From contig JAZRYX010000085.1 in NCBI GenBank assembly GCA_045600945.1, positions 1-24,032 of the forward strand: 24,032 nt of DNA, in the 5' to 3' direction. A program made the translations under genes and the position numbers. Positions 8,075 through 15,060 of this stretch are shown here, piece after piece; the stretch's first letter is position 1; each line of letters opens with the position of its first letter. The DNA comes from Darwinimomas sp045600945 (GTDB taxonomy: Bacteria > Bacillota > Clostridia > Lachnospirales > Lachnospiraceae). Under the pieces are notes generated by a model. It searched no databases. It worked only from the letters and a program-made list of their open reading frames with translations, and was not told the DNA's origin.

Positions 8075-8973
8075 TACTTGCGGATCGTTGGGAAGACTAT
8101 AAGGTGCTCGACACAAGTGATGGAGAGAAACTTGAAGATTGGGGCGGCTACATACTTCTGCGGCCGGATCCTCAGGTGATCTGGAAAACAAAAAGGGAGC
8201 ACAAAGCATGGAAGCATCTGAATGCACACTATCACAGGTCCTCCAAAGGCGGTGGTGAGTGGGAGTTCTTTGATCTCCCTCACCAGTGGCAGATCAGTTA
8301 TGAACTTCCGAAAAACAGCGGCGGAACGTTAGCATTTAACTTAAAACCGTTCAGCTTCAAACACACTGGATTGTTTCCGGAGCAGGCGGCAAACTGGGAC
8401 TGGTTCTCAAAACTGATTGCCGAAAGAGCAGCAGCAGGTAAGGAAGTCCGAGTCCTGAACCTTTTCGCTTATACCGGAGGCGCAACACTTGCAGCTGCGG
8501 CGGCGGGAGCAAAGGTTACACATGTGGATGCCAGCAAAGGTATGGTGAACTGGGCAAAGGAAAATGCACAGTCATCGGGCCTTGAGGATAGGCCGATACG
8601 ATGGCTGGTTGATGATTGCGGGAAATTTGTCGAGCGTGAGCTGCGAAGGGGAAACAGGTATGAGGCCATAATAATGGATCCTCCTTCATACGGGCGCGGA
8701 CCGAAAGGAGAGATATGGAAGATTGAGGATGCCATATATGATCTCGTCAAGCTTTGCTCGGGACTGTTATCGGATGATGCCTTGTTTTTCCTGATAAATT
8801 CCTATACGACCGGATTGCAGCCCGGAGTGCTCTCATATATGCTTAATGTCCTTATAAAACCGGGATTCGGAGGAAAAGTCACGGCAGATGAGATAGGCAT
8901 CCCGCTTGAAAAAGATGGGTTGGTACTTCCCTGCGGAGCAGCGGGAAGGTGGCAGAGTGAAAGCAGGATGTAA
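8071..8973 (+). CDS. RlmI-like class I SAM-dependent methyltransferase
   Basis: This 300-aa Rossmann-fold methyltransferase resembles the RlmI/RlmK group of rRNA methylases. VLNLFAYTGGATLAAA (128-143) is motif I, VDASKGMVNWAKENA (152-166) is the family-specific second motif, and IIMDPPSYGRGPKG (200-213) is the catalytic loop (DPPSY). The N-terminal part (1-100) is not a recognisable PUA domain, unlike RlmI of E. coli, so the target (23S rRNA base or other) cannot be assigned. The start codon overlaps the preceding stop (ATGA at 8071-8074) and has a strong AGGAGG 6 bp upstream, which indicates translational coupling with the sugar enzyme gene. The functional link between the two is unclear. 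Confidence 0.85.
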   Translation: MILADRWEDYKVLDTSDGEKLEDWGGYILLRPDPQVIWKTKREHKAWKHLNAHYHRSSKGGGEWEFFDLPHQWQISYELPKNSGGTLAFNLKPFSFKHTGLFPEQAANWDWFSKLIAERAAAGKEVRVLNLFAYTGGATLAAAAAGAKVTHVDASKGMVNWAKENAQSSGLEDRPIRWLVDDCGKFVERELRRGNRYEAIIMDPPSYGRGPKGEIWKIEDAIYDLVKLCSGLLSDDALFFLINSYTTGLQPGVLSYMLNVLIKPGFGGKVTADEIGIPLEKDGLVLPCGAAGRWQSESRM

Positions 8974-9006
8974 GATTTTTGCAAGCGTTTATTTAGTATT
9001 TATATG

Positions 9007-9034
9007 TAGACATAACCACAATATGTGGTAAAAT
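9007..9034 (+). promoter_or_regulatory. Promoter with a palindrome in the spacer, for the cell-wall-binding protein
   Basis: TAGACA (9007-9012), a 16-bp spacer, then TAAAAT (9029-9034). A perfect inverted repeat ACCACA-ATA-TGTGGT (9015-9029) fills almost the whole spacer and touches the -10 box. It may be an operator, or a transcript-independent DNA structure. The rest of the 8974-9071 gap is otherwise unremarkable. Confidence 0.55.
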
Positions 9035-9071
9035 ATTATATGTGAAAGCATCGCTTTGAGAGGTGAGAGAG

Positions 9072-10334
9072 ATGAAGAGATATCTTATACCGGTAATGGC
9101 ACTTTTGTTGGTTGTAGCCGGAACAATTACAGCACGTGCTGATTGGGTACAGAACGGCAATGATTACTATTACTACAATGGTGACCAGCTCGTTACGAAC
9201 CAGATTATTGATGATGAGTATTATGTCGGCAGCGACGGAAAGATGGCAGTTAACGTATGGGTTCTGATTCAGGACGGAGAGAATTCATATTACTGCTATT
9301 TCGGATCCAACGGAAAGATGGTCAAGGATAAATGGGAGACCATAAACGACAAGAAATATCATTTCAATGACGAAGGTCATATGGAGACAGGCTGGATACT
9401 TGATAATATGTATTTCTGTCATCTTGATGACGGACATATGCTTACAGGCTGGCAGAGACTTGAAGATCCGGCGGACAGTGAGCGTAAGGCGGGACCGTAT
9501 GATGACAGCAACATCCATTGGTATTATTTTTCAAGCAGCGGAAAGAAATATTGTGCTGATGAAGATGAAGATTTTGCAGAAAGAAGGGTCGACGGCAAAA
9601 GATACTGCTTCAATCAGATGGGTGCGCTCCAGACAGGTTGGGTAAAAGTTTATGATGGCTATGATGAGAACATAGGCAATTATAAGTATTACAAACAGGA
9701 CGGAACAGATCTTACCGGGTGGTGTTCACTGAATCCGCCGGATGAGCTTGCCGGACATTATGCATATGATGTAATGTGGTTCTACTTTAACTCTGCAGGC
9801 GTTCCTTACTATGATGAGGACGGCATCCCGACGATATCCGATATCAAGAGAATCAGTGTTAAGAACGGATCAACAAAGAAGAGATACTACTTCAATGAAT
9901 GGGGCACACCGGTTTGGGGACTTTGCAAACTGTATACTGATGAATCCGGATCAGATTTTGAAACATACTTCTTCGGTGAGTTTAAGGAAAGCTGTGTTCA
10001 GACAGGTAAGTTCAAGCTTTATGACGGAAATGATACTCCTGATGAGTTCTACTTCGCAAGTTCAGGCGTAGGTTATACCGGAGTTCACAGTAATACTCTG
10101 TACTACAAGGGCAAGATTCAGAAGGCAGAAAAGGATATGAGGTACGAGGTCATTACGGTTGACGGTTTCAATTATCTGGTAAATGTATCAGGACAGATTG
10201 TAAAGAACAAGACCGTTAAGGACGGAATGGATGTCAAGTGGACAACAAACTCATACGGTATTGCATATCTCAGAGACGGTCAAGCTTATGATGGACCGGG
10301 ACGTGATCCGGAACCACCTTCATTCAATGGCTGA
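9072..10334 (+). CDS. Secreted cell-wall-binding repeat protein
   Basis: This 420-aa exported protein consists almost entirely of choline/cell-wall-binding type repeats. The ATG at 9072 is preferred over an in-frame GTG at 9063 because AGAGGTG lies at the right distance. Residues 1-23 form a signal peptide (MKRYLIPVMALLLVVAGTI) with an ARA-D cleavage site. The mature part shows about ten aromatic modules such as GNDYYYYNGDQ, DKWETINDKKYHFNDEGHMETGWI, NIHWYYFSSSGKKY and KRYYFNEWGTPVWG. Modules of about 20 residues are interleaved with longer Asp/Glu-rich insertions. No enzymatic domain is seen, so it may be a structural wall-associated protein or adhesin. It has its own promoter and terminator, and is therefore monocistronic. 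Relatives of these modules occur at the left edge of the window. Confidence 0.85.
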   Translation: MKRYLIPVMALLLVVAGTITARADWVQNGNDYYYYNGDQLVTNQIIDDEYYVGSDGKMAVNVWVLIQDGENSYYCYFGSNGKMVKDKWETINDKKYHFNDEGHMETGWILDNMYFCHLDDGHMLTGWQRLEDPADSERKAGPYDDSNIHWYYFSSSGKKYCADEDEDFAERRVDGKRYCFNQMGALQTGWVKVYDGYDENIGNYKYYKQDGTDLTGWCSLNPPDELAGHYAYDVMWFYFNSAGVPYYDEDGIPTISDIKRISVKNGSTKKRYYFNEWGTPVWGLCKLYTDESGSDFETYFFGEFKESCVQTGKFKLYDGNDTPDEFYFASSGVGYTGVHSNTLYYKGKIQKAEKDMRYEVITVDGFNYLVNVSGQIVKNKTVKDGMDVKWTTNSYGIAYLRDGQAYDGPGRDPEPPSFNG

Positions 10335-10352
10335 TAATATATAATTATGTCG

Positions 10353-10378
10353 GGCGGCTCAGGCGAGCCGCCTTTTTT
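10353..10378 (+). terminator. Rho-independent terminator after the cell-wall-binding gene
   Basis: GGCGGCTC (10353-10360), loop AGGC, GAGCCGCC (10365-10372), then six T. The stem is perfect and GC-rich. Confidence 0.95.
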
Positions 10379-10414
10379 GAACGGTGGAGAATATGGTTTT
10401 AGGTGCTTTTATGC

Positions 10415-10443
10415 TTGACAAAACAGGCGCATAAAACTATAAT
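10415..10443 (+). promoter_or_regulatory. Full-consensus promoter of tRNA-Arg
   Basis: TTGACA (10415-10420), 17-bp spacer, TATAAT (10438-10443), with every consensus base present. The predicted start near 10450 is about 9 nt before the tRNA. With no clear terminator after the tRNA, this promoter may also drive the ECF transporter operon. Confidence 0.92.
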
Positions 10444-10458
10444 TCAAACTTGCAATAC

Positions 10459-10532
10459 GTGCGTGTAGCTCAGCTGGATAGAGCACTTGGCTACGGACCA
10501 AGGTGTCGGGGGTTCGAATCCTCTCACGCACG
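10459..10532 (+). tRNA. tRNA-Arg (anticodon ACG)
   Basis: A complete cloverleaf can be drawn. The acceptor stem is GTGCGTG (10459-10465) with CACGCAC (10525-10531). The D stem is GCTC/GAGC. The anticodon stem is CTTGG/CCAAG with loop CTACGGA, giving anticodon ACG at 10493-10495 (read as inosine-CG). The five-base variable loop is GTGTC, and the T arm is built around GGTTCGAATCC. The discriminator base is G10532, and CCA is not encoded. It decodes CGU, CGC and CGA arginine codons. Confidence 0.97.
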
Positions 10533-10566
10533 TTATTTTTTTGCTATCTGCAGAGAGGATTCGAAC
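10512..10566. repeat. Inverted copy of the tRNA T-arm just downstream
   Basis: GTTCGAATCCTCTC (10512-10525, T loop and 3' T stem of the tRNA) is repeated in inverted orientation as GAGAGGATTCGAAC (10553-10566), 27 bp further on and upstream of ecfA1. In RNA the two would form a perfect 14-bp stem that competes with the tRNA T arm. It could be a remnant of a recombination event at the tRNA or a processing/attenuation structure; this is inference. Confidence 0.75.
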
Positions 10567-10577
10567 GGTTCGGTTAT

Positions 10578-11438
10578 ATGAAACTGATAGATGTTCAAAA
10601 CATTACATACGACTACATCGTCCGCGATGAAAACGATCAGGTGGAATCGAGTGTGAGAGCACTCGATGGGGTGAACCTGAAAGTTGAGACCGGGGATTTT
10701 ATTGCCGTACTCGGAAGAAACGGCAGCGGAAAGTCAACATTTGCCAAAATGCTGAACGCTATCCTGCTTCCGACTTTCGGTGAAGTGCTCGTCATAAACA
10801 TGAATACAAAAGACGAAGACAAACTGTTGGATATAAGAAAGAACGTCGGAATGGTATTTCAAAATCCGGATAACCAAATCGTGGCAAATGTCGTTGAAGA
10901 AGATATGGCATTCGGTCCGGAAAATTTAGGCGTACCGTCGGAAGAAATAAGGAAACGGGTTGATGTTGTCAGCAAGATGGTCGGGATGGAAGACCAGCTG
11001 AGTAAAAGCCCGAATAAGCTTTCCGGAGGACAGAAGCAGCGTGTAGCGATTGCGGGTGTTCTTGCGATGAAACCGAAATGTATAGTACTTGATGAACCGA
11101 CTGCGATGCTGGATCCCATAGGACGAAGAGATATCATTGAAACGGTTTCGAAGCTTAATCGCGAAGAAGGAATAACCATAATATTAATTACTCATTTTAT
11201 GGAAGAGGCGGCAGCCGCCAGGAGAGTAGTTGTTATGGACGGACAAAAAATCAGAATGGACGGAACTCCGAGAGAGGTGTTCTCGGATTATGAGGCAATT
11301 AAAAAATACGGGCTTGATGTTCCGCAGGTAACCGAACTTGCAGGTAAACTGAGACTTGCGGGTATACCGCTTTCGAAAGGCATAATCACTGTAGAGGAAC
11401 TGATAAGTGAGCTTAAAAGCAGAAAATCTGGAACATAA
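10578..11438 (+). CDS. ecfA1: ECF transporter ATPase EcfA1
   Basis: This is one of the two cytoplasmic ABC ATPases that power energy-coupling-factor importers for vitamins and metals. The ATG at 10578 gives a 286-aa protein starting MKLIDVQNITYDY, the normal family start; the longer open frame upstream runs into the tRNA and is not used. Walker A is GRNGSGKST (46-54), the Q-loop is FQNPDNQ (94-100), the signature is LSGGQ (148-152), Walker B is LDEPTAMLDP (171-180), and the switch His is 206. FQNPDNQIVANVVEEDMAFG is typical of EcfA1 rather than EcfA2. No good ribosome binding site is seen close to the start. ecfA2 overlaps the 3' end by 32 bp. Confidence 0.95.
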   Translation: MKLIDVQNITYDYIVRDENDQVESSVRALDGVNLKVETGDFIAVLGRNGSGKSTFAKMLNAILLPTFGEVLVINMNTKDEDKLLDIRKNVGMVFQNPDNQIVANVVEEDMAFGPENLGVPSEEIRKRVDVVSKMVGMEDQLSKSPNKLSGGQKQRVAIAGVLAMKPKCIVLDEPTAMLDPIGRRDIIETVSKLNREEGITIILITHFMEEAAAARRVVVMDGQKIRMDGTPREVFSDYEAIKKYGLDVPQVTELAGKLRLAGIPLSKGIITVEELISELKSRKSGT

Positions 11439-12252
11439 ATACAACGCCGGGACGACCCTTGAAGCTTACGCGTTAAAGGGAATCAATCTTGAAATAGAAA
11501 AAGGCGAGTTTGTAGGTCTGATCGGAAGAACAGGCTCGGGTAAGTCTACGCTTGTACAGCATTTCAACGGACTGTTAAAACCAACCGGAGGCAGGGTACT
11601 GTTTGACGGAAAAGATATTTCAGAAAAGGGATTCAGTCTCAAACTGCTGAGACAGCACGTTGGTCTGGTTTTTCAGTACCCGGAGTACCAGTTGTTTGAA
11701 GAAACCGTTATAAAGGATGTAGCTTTCGGTCCGTTAAATAAAGAACTGAAGCGTGATGAAGCTTTTAAGATGGCGCATGAGGCCTTAAAGCTGGTAGGGA
11801 TTCCGGAAGAGATATACAATAAATCACCATTTGAACTTTCAGGCGGGCAGAAAAGAAGAGTTGCAGTAGCGGGAGTTCTGGCCATACAACCGGAATATCT
11901 GATTCTTGACGAGCCGACAGCGGGACTGGATCCGGAAGGACGTGAAGCAATTTTGGGATTATTTAAATCTCTTCATGAAAGACTGGGTATTACAGTCATC
12001 ATGGTTTCACACAGTATGGAAGATGTTGCGAGATATGCGAAACGGCTTATCGTAATGAATGGAGGCAGTATCGCATATGACGATACACCAAGAAAAGTGT
12101 TTGAACATGTTGAAGAACTTGAGAATATGGGATTGTCGGCGCCTCAGTCGGTTCACATCGCCCATGCACTCAAACTTGCAGGGTACGATGTACCGGAAGA
12201 TGCGATAACAGTTGACGAACTGGTAAGACCGGTTATTGATGCGATGAAATGA
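11407..12252 (+). CDS. ecfA2: ECF transporter ATPase EcfA2
   Basis: EcfA2 is the second ATPase of the ECF module and forms a heterodimer with EcfA1. Translation starts at a GTG (11407) inside the end of ecfA1, with GAGGA about 8 bp upstream. The resulting N-terminus MSLKAENLEHKY and length of 281 aa match the family. Walker A is GRTGSGKST (40-48), the Q-loop region is FQYPEYQLFEETV (89-101), the signature is LSGGQKRR (144-151), Walker B is LDEPTAGLDP (167-176), and the switch His is 202. The long overlap with ecfA1 and the 4-bp overlap with ecfT suggest coupled translation that keeps the subunits in proportion. Confidence 0.95.
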   Translation: MSLKAENLEHKYNAGTTLEAYALKGINLEIEKGEFVGLIGRTGSGKSTLVQHFNGLLKPTGGRVLFDGKDISEKGFSLKLLRQHVGLVFQYPEYQLFEETVIKDVAFGPLNKELKRDEAFKMAHEALKLVGIPEEIYNKSPFELSGGQKRRVAVAGVLAIQPEYLILDEPTAGLDPEGREAILGLFKSLHERLGITVIMVSHSMEDVARYAKRLIVMNGGSIAYDDTPRKVFEHVEELENMGLSAPQSVHIAHALKLAGYDVPEDAITVDELVRPVIDAMK

Positions 12253-13043
12253 TGTTAAGAGATATTACACTTGGACAATACTATCCGGAAGATTCGGTGC
12301 TTCACCGCCTGGATCCGAGAACGAAGCTTTTCGGGACGATGATTTATATCGTCTCTCTGTTCATTTGTAATACATGGTCGGCATATGCGGCAGCGGTTGC
12401 TGCACTTGCGGTAATCATAATCATGTCCAAAGTCCCTCGGGGATTTATGTTCAGAGGACTTAAAGCAATATTGATACTTCTTTTAATAAGCGTTTTCTTC
12501 AACCTGTTTTTTACGACGGGAGAAGTTATCTTTCAGCTTTGGTTCATAAAGATAACCAGAGAAGGACTTCAGACTGCGATACGGATGGCAATAAGACTTG
12601 TATGCCTTGTGATAGGAGCATCTGTAATGACGCTCACTACAACTCCGAACAGTCTTACCGACGGACTTGAGAAGTCGCTCGGATTCTTAAAAGCGATCAA
12701 AGTACCGGTACATGAAATTGCCATGATGATGAGTATCGCGCTCAGATTTATTCCTATCCTTGTCGAGGAGACAGATAAGATCATGAAGGCACAGATGGCA
12801 AGAGGCGCTGACTTTGAAGAAGGAGGCCTGACTGCAAAAGCAAAGGCTATGATTCCTCTTCTTATACCGCTTTTTATTTCTGCTTTCAGACGTGCCACGG
12901 ATCTTGCGACTGCGATGGAAGCGCGCTGCTATCACGGCGGAGATGGCAGAACGAAAATGAATCCTTTAAAGTATGCGGCGCGTGATTATATCGCATATAT
13001 ATGCATAATAGCATTCCTTGTTTTGATTATTATTTTGAAATGA
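12249..13043 (+). CDS. ecfT: ECF transporter transmembrane component EcfT
   Basis: EcfT is the membrane scaffold that couples the EcfA1/A2 ATPases to interchangeable substrate-binding S components. The 264-aa protein has hydrophobic segments at about 29-60, 70-90, 110-130 and a C-terminal one at 245-263. It also has the two coupling-helix motifs ARG (184-186, in AQMARGADFEEGG) and ARC (225-227, in AMEARCYHGG); the second is usually ARG, and Cys is a mild variation. The start overlaps ecfA2 by 4 bp and the stop overlaps truA by 4 bp. No S component is encoded here, so this is the shared (group II) arrangement in which S units are elsewhere in the genome. Confidence 0.93.
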   Translation: MMLRDITLGQYYPEDSVLHRLDPRTKLFGTMIYIVSLFICNTWSAYAAAVAALAVIIIMSKVPRGFMFRGLKAILILLLISVFFNLFFTTGEVIFQLWFIKITREGLQTAIRMAIRLVCLVIGASVMTLTTTPNSLTDGLEKSLGFLKAIKVPVHEIAMMMSIALRFIPILVEETDKIMKAQMARGADFEEGGLTAKAKAMIPLLIPLFISAFRRATDLATAMEARCYHGGDGRTKMNPLKYAARDYIAYICIIAFLVLIIILK

Positions 13044-13786
13044 GAAGAATAAGACTGATAATAGCATATGACGGTACGAATTACTGCGGGTGGCAGAAAC
13101 AGCCGAACGGAATAACCATTGAAGAAGTGCTGAATACCGCTCTTACGGATCTGTGTGATGAACCCGTGGAAGTCATAGGTGCAAGCCGTACTGATGCAGG
13201 AGTTCACGCATACGGAAACGTTGCCGTATTTGATACCGAAAAAACGAAAATGGCAGCGGATAAGTTTGCATTTGCCCTTAATCAGAGACTTCCGGAAGAT
13301 ATCAGAGTTCAGTATTCGGATGAAGTTCCGCTGGATTGGCATCCACGCAAGAGAGACTGTGAAAAGACATATGAATACAGGATATTGAATCGCAAGATTG
13401 ATATACCGACAGAGAGGTTGTATTCGCATTTCTGTTATTTCAATCTGGATGTCGATAAAATGCGTGAGGCAACAGGCTACATTGTAGGCACACATGATTT
13501 CACCAGTTTCTGTTCGATAAAGTCGCAGGCTACAAGCCCGGTACGCACGGTTCATTCACTTGAGATATGGCAGGACGGAGATATCATTACCATACATATT
13601 ACCGGAGGAGGATTCCTCTATAACATGGTTCGCATAATCGCGGGAACGCTGATTAAAGTCGGAATGGGAGTCTATCCGCCCGAGCATGTTGCGGAAATCA
13701 TCGCAGGAAAGGACAGGCAGCTTGCAGGGCAGACAATGCCGGCAAAGGGCCTGACTCTTGTCGGAATCGATTATTATGAGGACTGA
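13040..13786 (+). CDS. truA: tRNA pseudouridine(38-40) synthase TruA
   Basis: TruA converts uridines 38-40 in the anticodon stem-loop of tRNAs to pseudouridine. The ATG at 13040 overlaps the ecfT stop (ATGA) and gives 248 aa starting MRRIRLIIAYDGTNYCGWQKQPNG, the typical TruA start; a longer frame from 13001 lies inside ecfT. The catalytic Asp is D52 in GASRTDAGVHA (48-58). Later conserved parts include TYEYRI, GTHDFTSFC and GGGFLYNMVRIIAGTL. The ecfT-truA-rplM-rpsI order is a conserved Firmicute arrangement at the end of the large ribosomal protein region. Confidence 0.95.
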   Translation: MRRIRLIIAYDGTNYCGWQKQPNGITIEEVLNTALTDLCDEPVEVIGASRTDAGVHAYGNVAVFDTEKTKMAADKFAFALNQRLPEDIRVQYSDEVPLDWHPRKRDCEKTYEYRILNRKIDIPTERLYSHFCYFNLDVDKMREATGYIVGTHDFTSFCSIKSQATSPVRTVHSLEIWQDGDIITIHITGGGFLYNMVRIIAGTLIKVGMGVYPPEHVAEIIAGKDRQLAGQTMPAKGLTLVGIDYYED

Positions 13787-13813
13787 TGCTGATTTGACTG
13801 CTATATATGGTAG

Positions 13814-13842
13814 TTGACAGTATTGCCTGATTAATATATAAT
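13814..13842 (+). promoter_or_regulatory. Full-consensus promoter of rplM-rpsI
   Basis: TTGACA (13814-13819), 17-bp spacer, TATAAT (13837-13842), perfect consensus. It gives rplM-rpsI a strong start independent of the ECF operon, with a leader of about 80 nt. Confidence 0.92.
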
Positions 13843-13849
13843 AATTAAT

Positions 13850-13930
13850 CGCGCGATTGTCGCCGGTGCCCGGACATCATCGGTTACAGACGCTGAAAAT
13901 AGTGACATCTAATTTGTTTGGAGGAAAATC
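13850..13930 (+). promoter_or_regulatory. Structured leader of rplM (candidate autoregulatory region)
   Basis: The transcript leader before rplM contains a GC-rich hairpin, TGT-(CG bulge)-CCGG-TGC-CCGG-ACA (13858-13876). A less structured stretch and a GGAGG ribosome binding site (13920-13924) follow. Leaders of r-protein operons often bind one of their products; that this one does so with L13 is inference from position and structure only. Confidence 0.4.
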
Positions 13931-14365
13931 ATGAAGACATTTATGGCTAGCCCGGAAAAGGTCGAGAGAGCATGGTATGTTGTCGACGCTGATGGTTGTA
14001 CACTGGGCCGTCTTTGCACAGAGATAGCAGCAATACTCCGTGGAAAGAATAAACCGATATATACTCCTCATGCAGATTGCGGTGATTATGTTATCGTAGT
14101 TAATGCTGAGAAGATCAAAGTAACCGGTAATAAGCTTGATGAGAAGATTTATTATCATCATTCTGATTACGTAGGCGGCATGAAGGAAGCTACTCTTAGA
14201 GAACTTCTTGCCAAGAAACCTGAAATGGTTATAGAGCACGCTGTTAAAGGTATGCTTCCGGGAGGACCTCTTGGAAACGCAATGTTCAAGAAGCTTTTCG
14301 TATATGCAGGACCTGATCACAAGCATCAGGCTCAGAAGCCACAGGTTCTTGAGATCAAGGCTTGA
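13931..14365 (+). CDS. rplM: 50S ribosomal protein L13
   Basis: L13 is an early assembly protein of the large subunit that binds 23S rRNA. The 144-aa product begins MKTFMASPEKVERAWYVVDA and carries the family features TLGRLCTEIAAILRGKNKPIYTPHADCGDYVIVVNA (26-61), VTGNKLDEKIYYHHSDYVGG and the signature AVKGMLPGGPLGNAMFKKLFVYAG. The usual length is about 142-147 aa. GGAGG lies 6 bp upstream of the start. rpsI follows within 14 bp, giving the universal rplM-rpsI pair. Confidence 0.98.
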   Translation: MKTFMASPEKVERAWYVVDADGCTLGRLCTEIAAILRGKNKPIYTPHADCGDYVIVVNAEKIKVTGNKLDEKIYYHHSDYVGGMKEATLRELLAKKPEMVIEHAVKGMLPGGPLGNAMFKKLFVYAGPDHKHQAQKPQVLEIKA

Positions 14366-14379
14366 TGGGAGGAGATATC

Positions 14380-14772
14380 ATGGCAAGTACAAAATTTTAT
14401 GGAACAGGCAGAAGAAAAAAATCTATCGCCAGAGTATATGTAACATCCGGAACAGGAAAGATTACTATCAATAAGAGAGATATCGATGAGTTCTTCGGAT
14501 ATGAGACACTCAAAGTTATCGTTCGTCAGCCACTGGAGCTTTTAGGACTTGGCGGCAAGTTCGATCTTCAGGTTAATGTAAAGGGCGGCGGCTACACAGG
14601 ACAGGCAGGAGCAATCCGTCATGGCCTTGCACGTGCACTTTGCAGAGTTGATGAAGAGTACAGACCGGCACTCAAAAATGCAGGATACCTTACACGTGAT
14701 CCTCGTATGAAAGAGCGTAAGAAACCAGGTCTCAAAGCAGCAAGAAGAGCACCACAGTTTTCAAAGAGATAA
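14380..14772 (+). CDS. rpsI: 30S ribosomal protein S9
   Basis: S9 is a small-subunit head protein whose C-terminal tail contacts P-site tRNA. The ATG at 14380, preceded by GGGAGGAG, gives the normal 130-aa protein MASTKFYGTGRRKKSIARVYV. Conserved parts include GRRKKSIARV (10-19), GGGYTGQAGAIRHGLARAL and the basic end RKKPGLKAARRAPQFSKR, whose terminal SKR is invariant and reaches the decoding centre. An in-frame ATG at 14362 is too close to the rplM stop and lacks a ribosome site. The stop codon abuts the inverted-repeat element starting at 14773. Confidence 0.97.
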   Translation: MASTKFYGTGRRKKSIARVYVTSGTGKITINKRDIDEFFGYETLKVIVRQPLELLGLGGKFDLQVNVKGGGYTGQAGAIRHGLARALCRVDEEYRPALKNAGYLTRDPRMKERKKPGLKAARRAPQFSKR

Positions 14773-14928
14773 GGATTACTGCGGAATGCAGATATGGAAA
14801 AAGAGCAGATGGCAAGCTTGCTTGTCAGATGCTCTTTTTTTATATCTGTACTTCCATTGGAAGATAAGAAATGACCGACAAGAAGCGAAGCGGATTGGAG
14901 GTTCATTTCTTAGATTCCGCAGTAATCC
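14773..14928. repeat. 156-bp inverted-repeat element with cloverleaf-like fold
   Basis: GGATTACTGCGGAAT (14773-14787) and its exact complement ATTCCGCAGTAATCC (14914-14928) close a 126-bp interior with three further hairpins. The first is a long one at 14788-14849. The second is CTTCC-ATT-GGAAG (14851-14863). The third is TAAGAAATGA (14865-14874) with TCATTTCTTA (14903-14912), whose loop contains GCGAAGC (14885-14891). The element begins directly after the rpsI stop codon. There is no open frame with coding character. It could be a miniature transposable element with terminal inverted repeats, or a structured RNA made from the rpsI transcript. No clear target-site duplication is seen. Confidence 0.8.
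14788..14849 (+). terminator. Long hairpin with T-run acting as the likely rpsI terminator
   Basis: AAAAAGAGCA (14798-14807) pairs with TGCTCTTTTT (14830-14839). An inner stem GGCAAG/CTTGTC and an outer stem GCAGATAT/ATATCTGT (14788-14795 with 14842-14849) extend it. Seven T residues (14835-14841) sit at the base of the core stem, as in an intrinsic terminator. It is nested within the larger inverted-repeat element. Confidence 0.75.
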
Positions 14929-15007
14929 ATGAATCGAGGTTCATCTCAACATCGCAGGAGAATATAGGCAGGCTTTTCATTTTTCATTTTGCAAGCGGAG
15001 GAGCGTG

Positions 15008-15036
15008 TTGACATTGTCAATGAAAAGTTTTACAAT
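15008..15036 (+). promoter_or_regulatory. Promoter and operator of the toxin-antitoxin pair
   Basis: TTGACA (15008-15013), 17-bp spacer, TACAAT (15031-15036). The -35 box is part of a perfect palindrome TTGACA-T-TGTCAA (15008-15020). A further half-site TGTCAAT (15054-15060) lies between the ribosome binding site and the antitoxin start. This fits the usual autorepression by an antitoxin or toxin-antitoxin complex. Confidence 0.75.
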
Positions 15037-15060
15037 TTTAACACATACGGAGGTGTCAAT

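Noticed and set aside
8980..8993. TGCAAGCGTTTATT as a catabolite control (cre) site
   Set aside because: It misses the consensus at the third and next-to-last positions and lies upstream of a wall-protein gene with no sugar context.
10503..10577. N-terminal extension of EcfA1 into the tRNA gene
   Set aside because: It would overlap the tRNA T arm, and the family N-terminus begins at the ATG at 10578.
14619..14906. 95-codon minus-strand open frame across rpsI and the inverted-repeat element
   Set aside because: Its N-terminal part is the structured repeat and the rest is antisense to rpsI; no start signal is seen.
14989..15060. Upstream extension of the antitoxin frame
   Set aside because: It covers the promoter and the ribosome binding site; the family N-terminus starts at the ATG at 15061.
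15008..15060. Short regularly spaced repeats as a CRISPR-like array
   Set aside because: Only one palindrome and one half-site are present; there are no repeat-spacer units here or anywhere else in the window.
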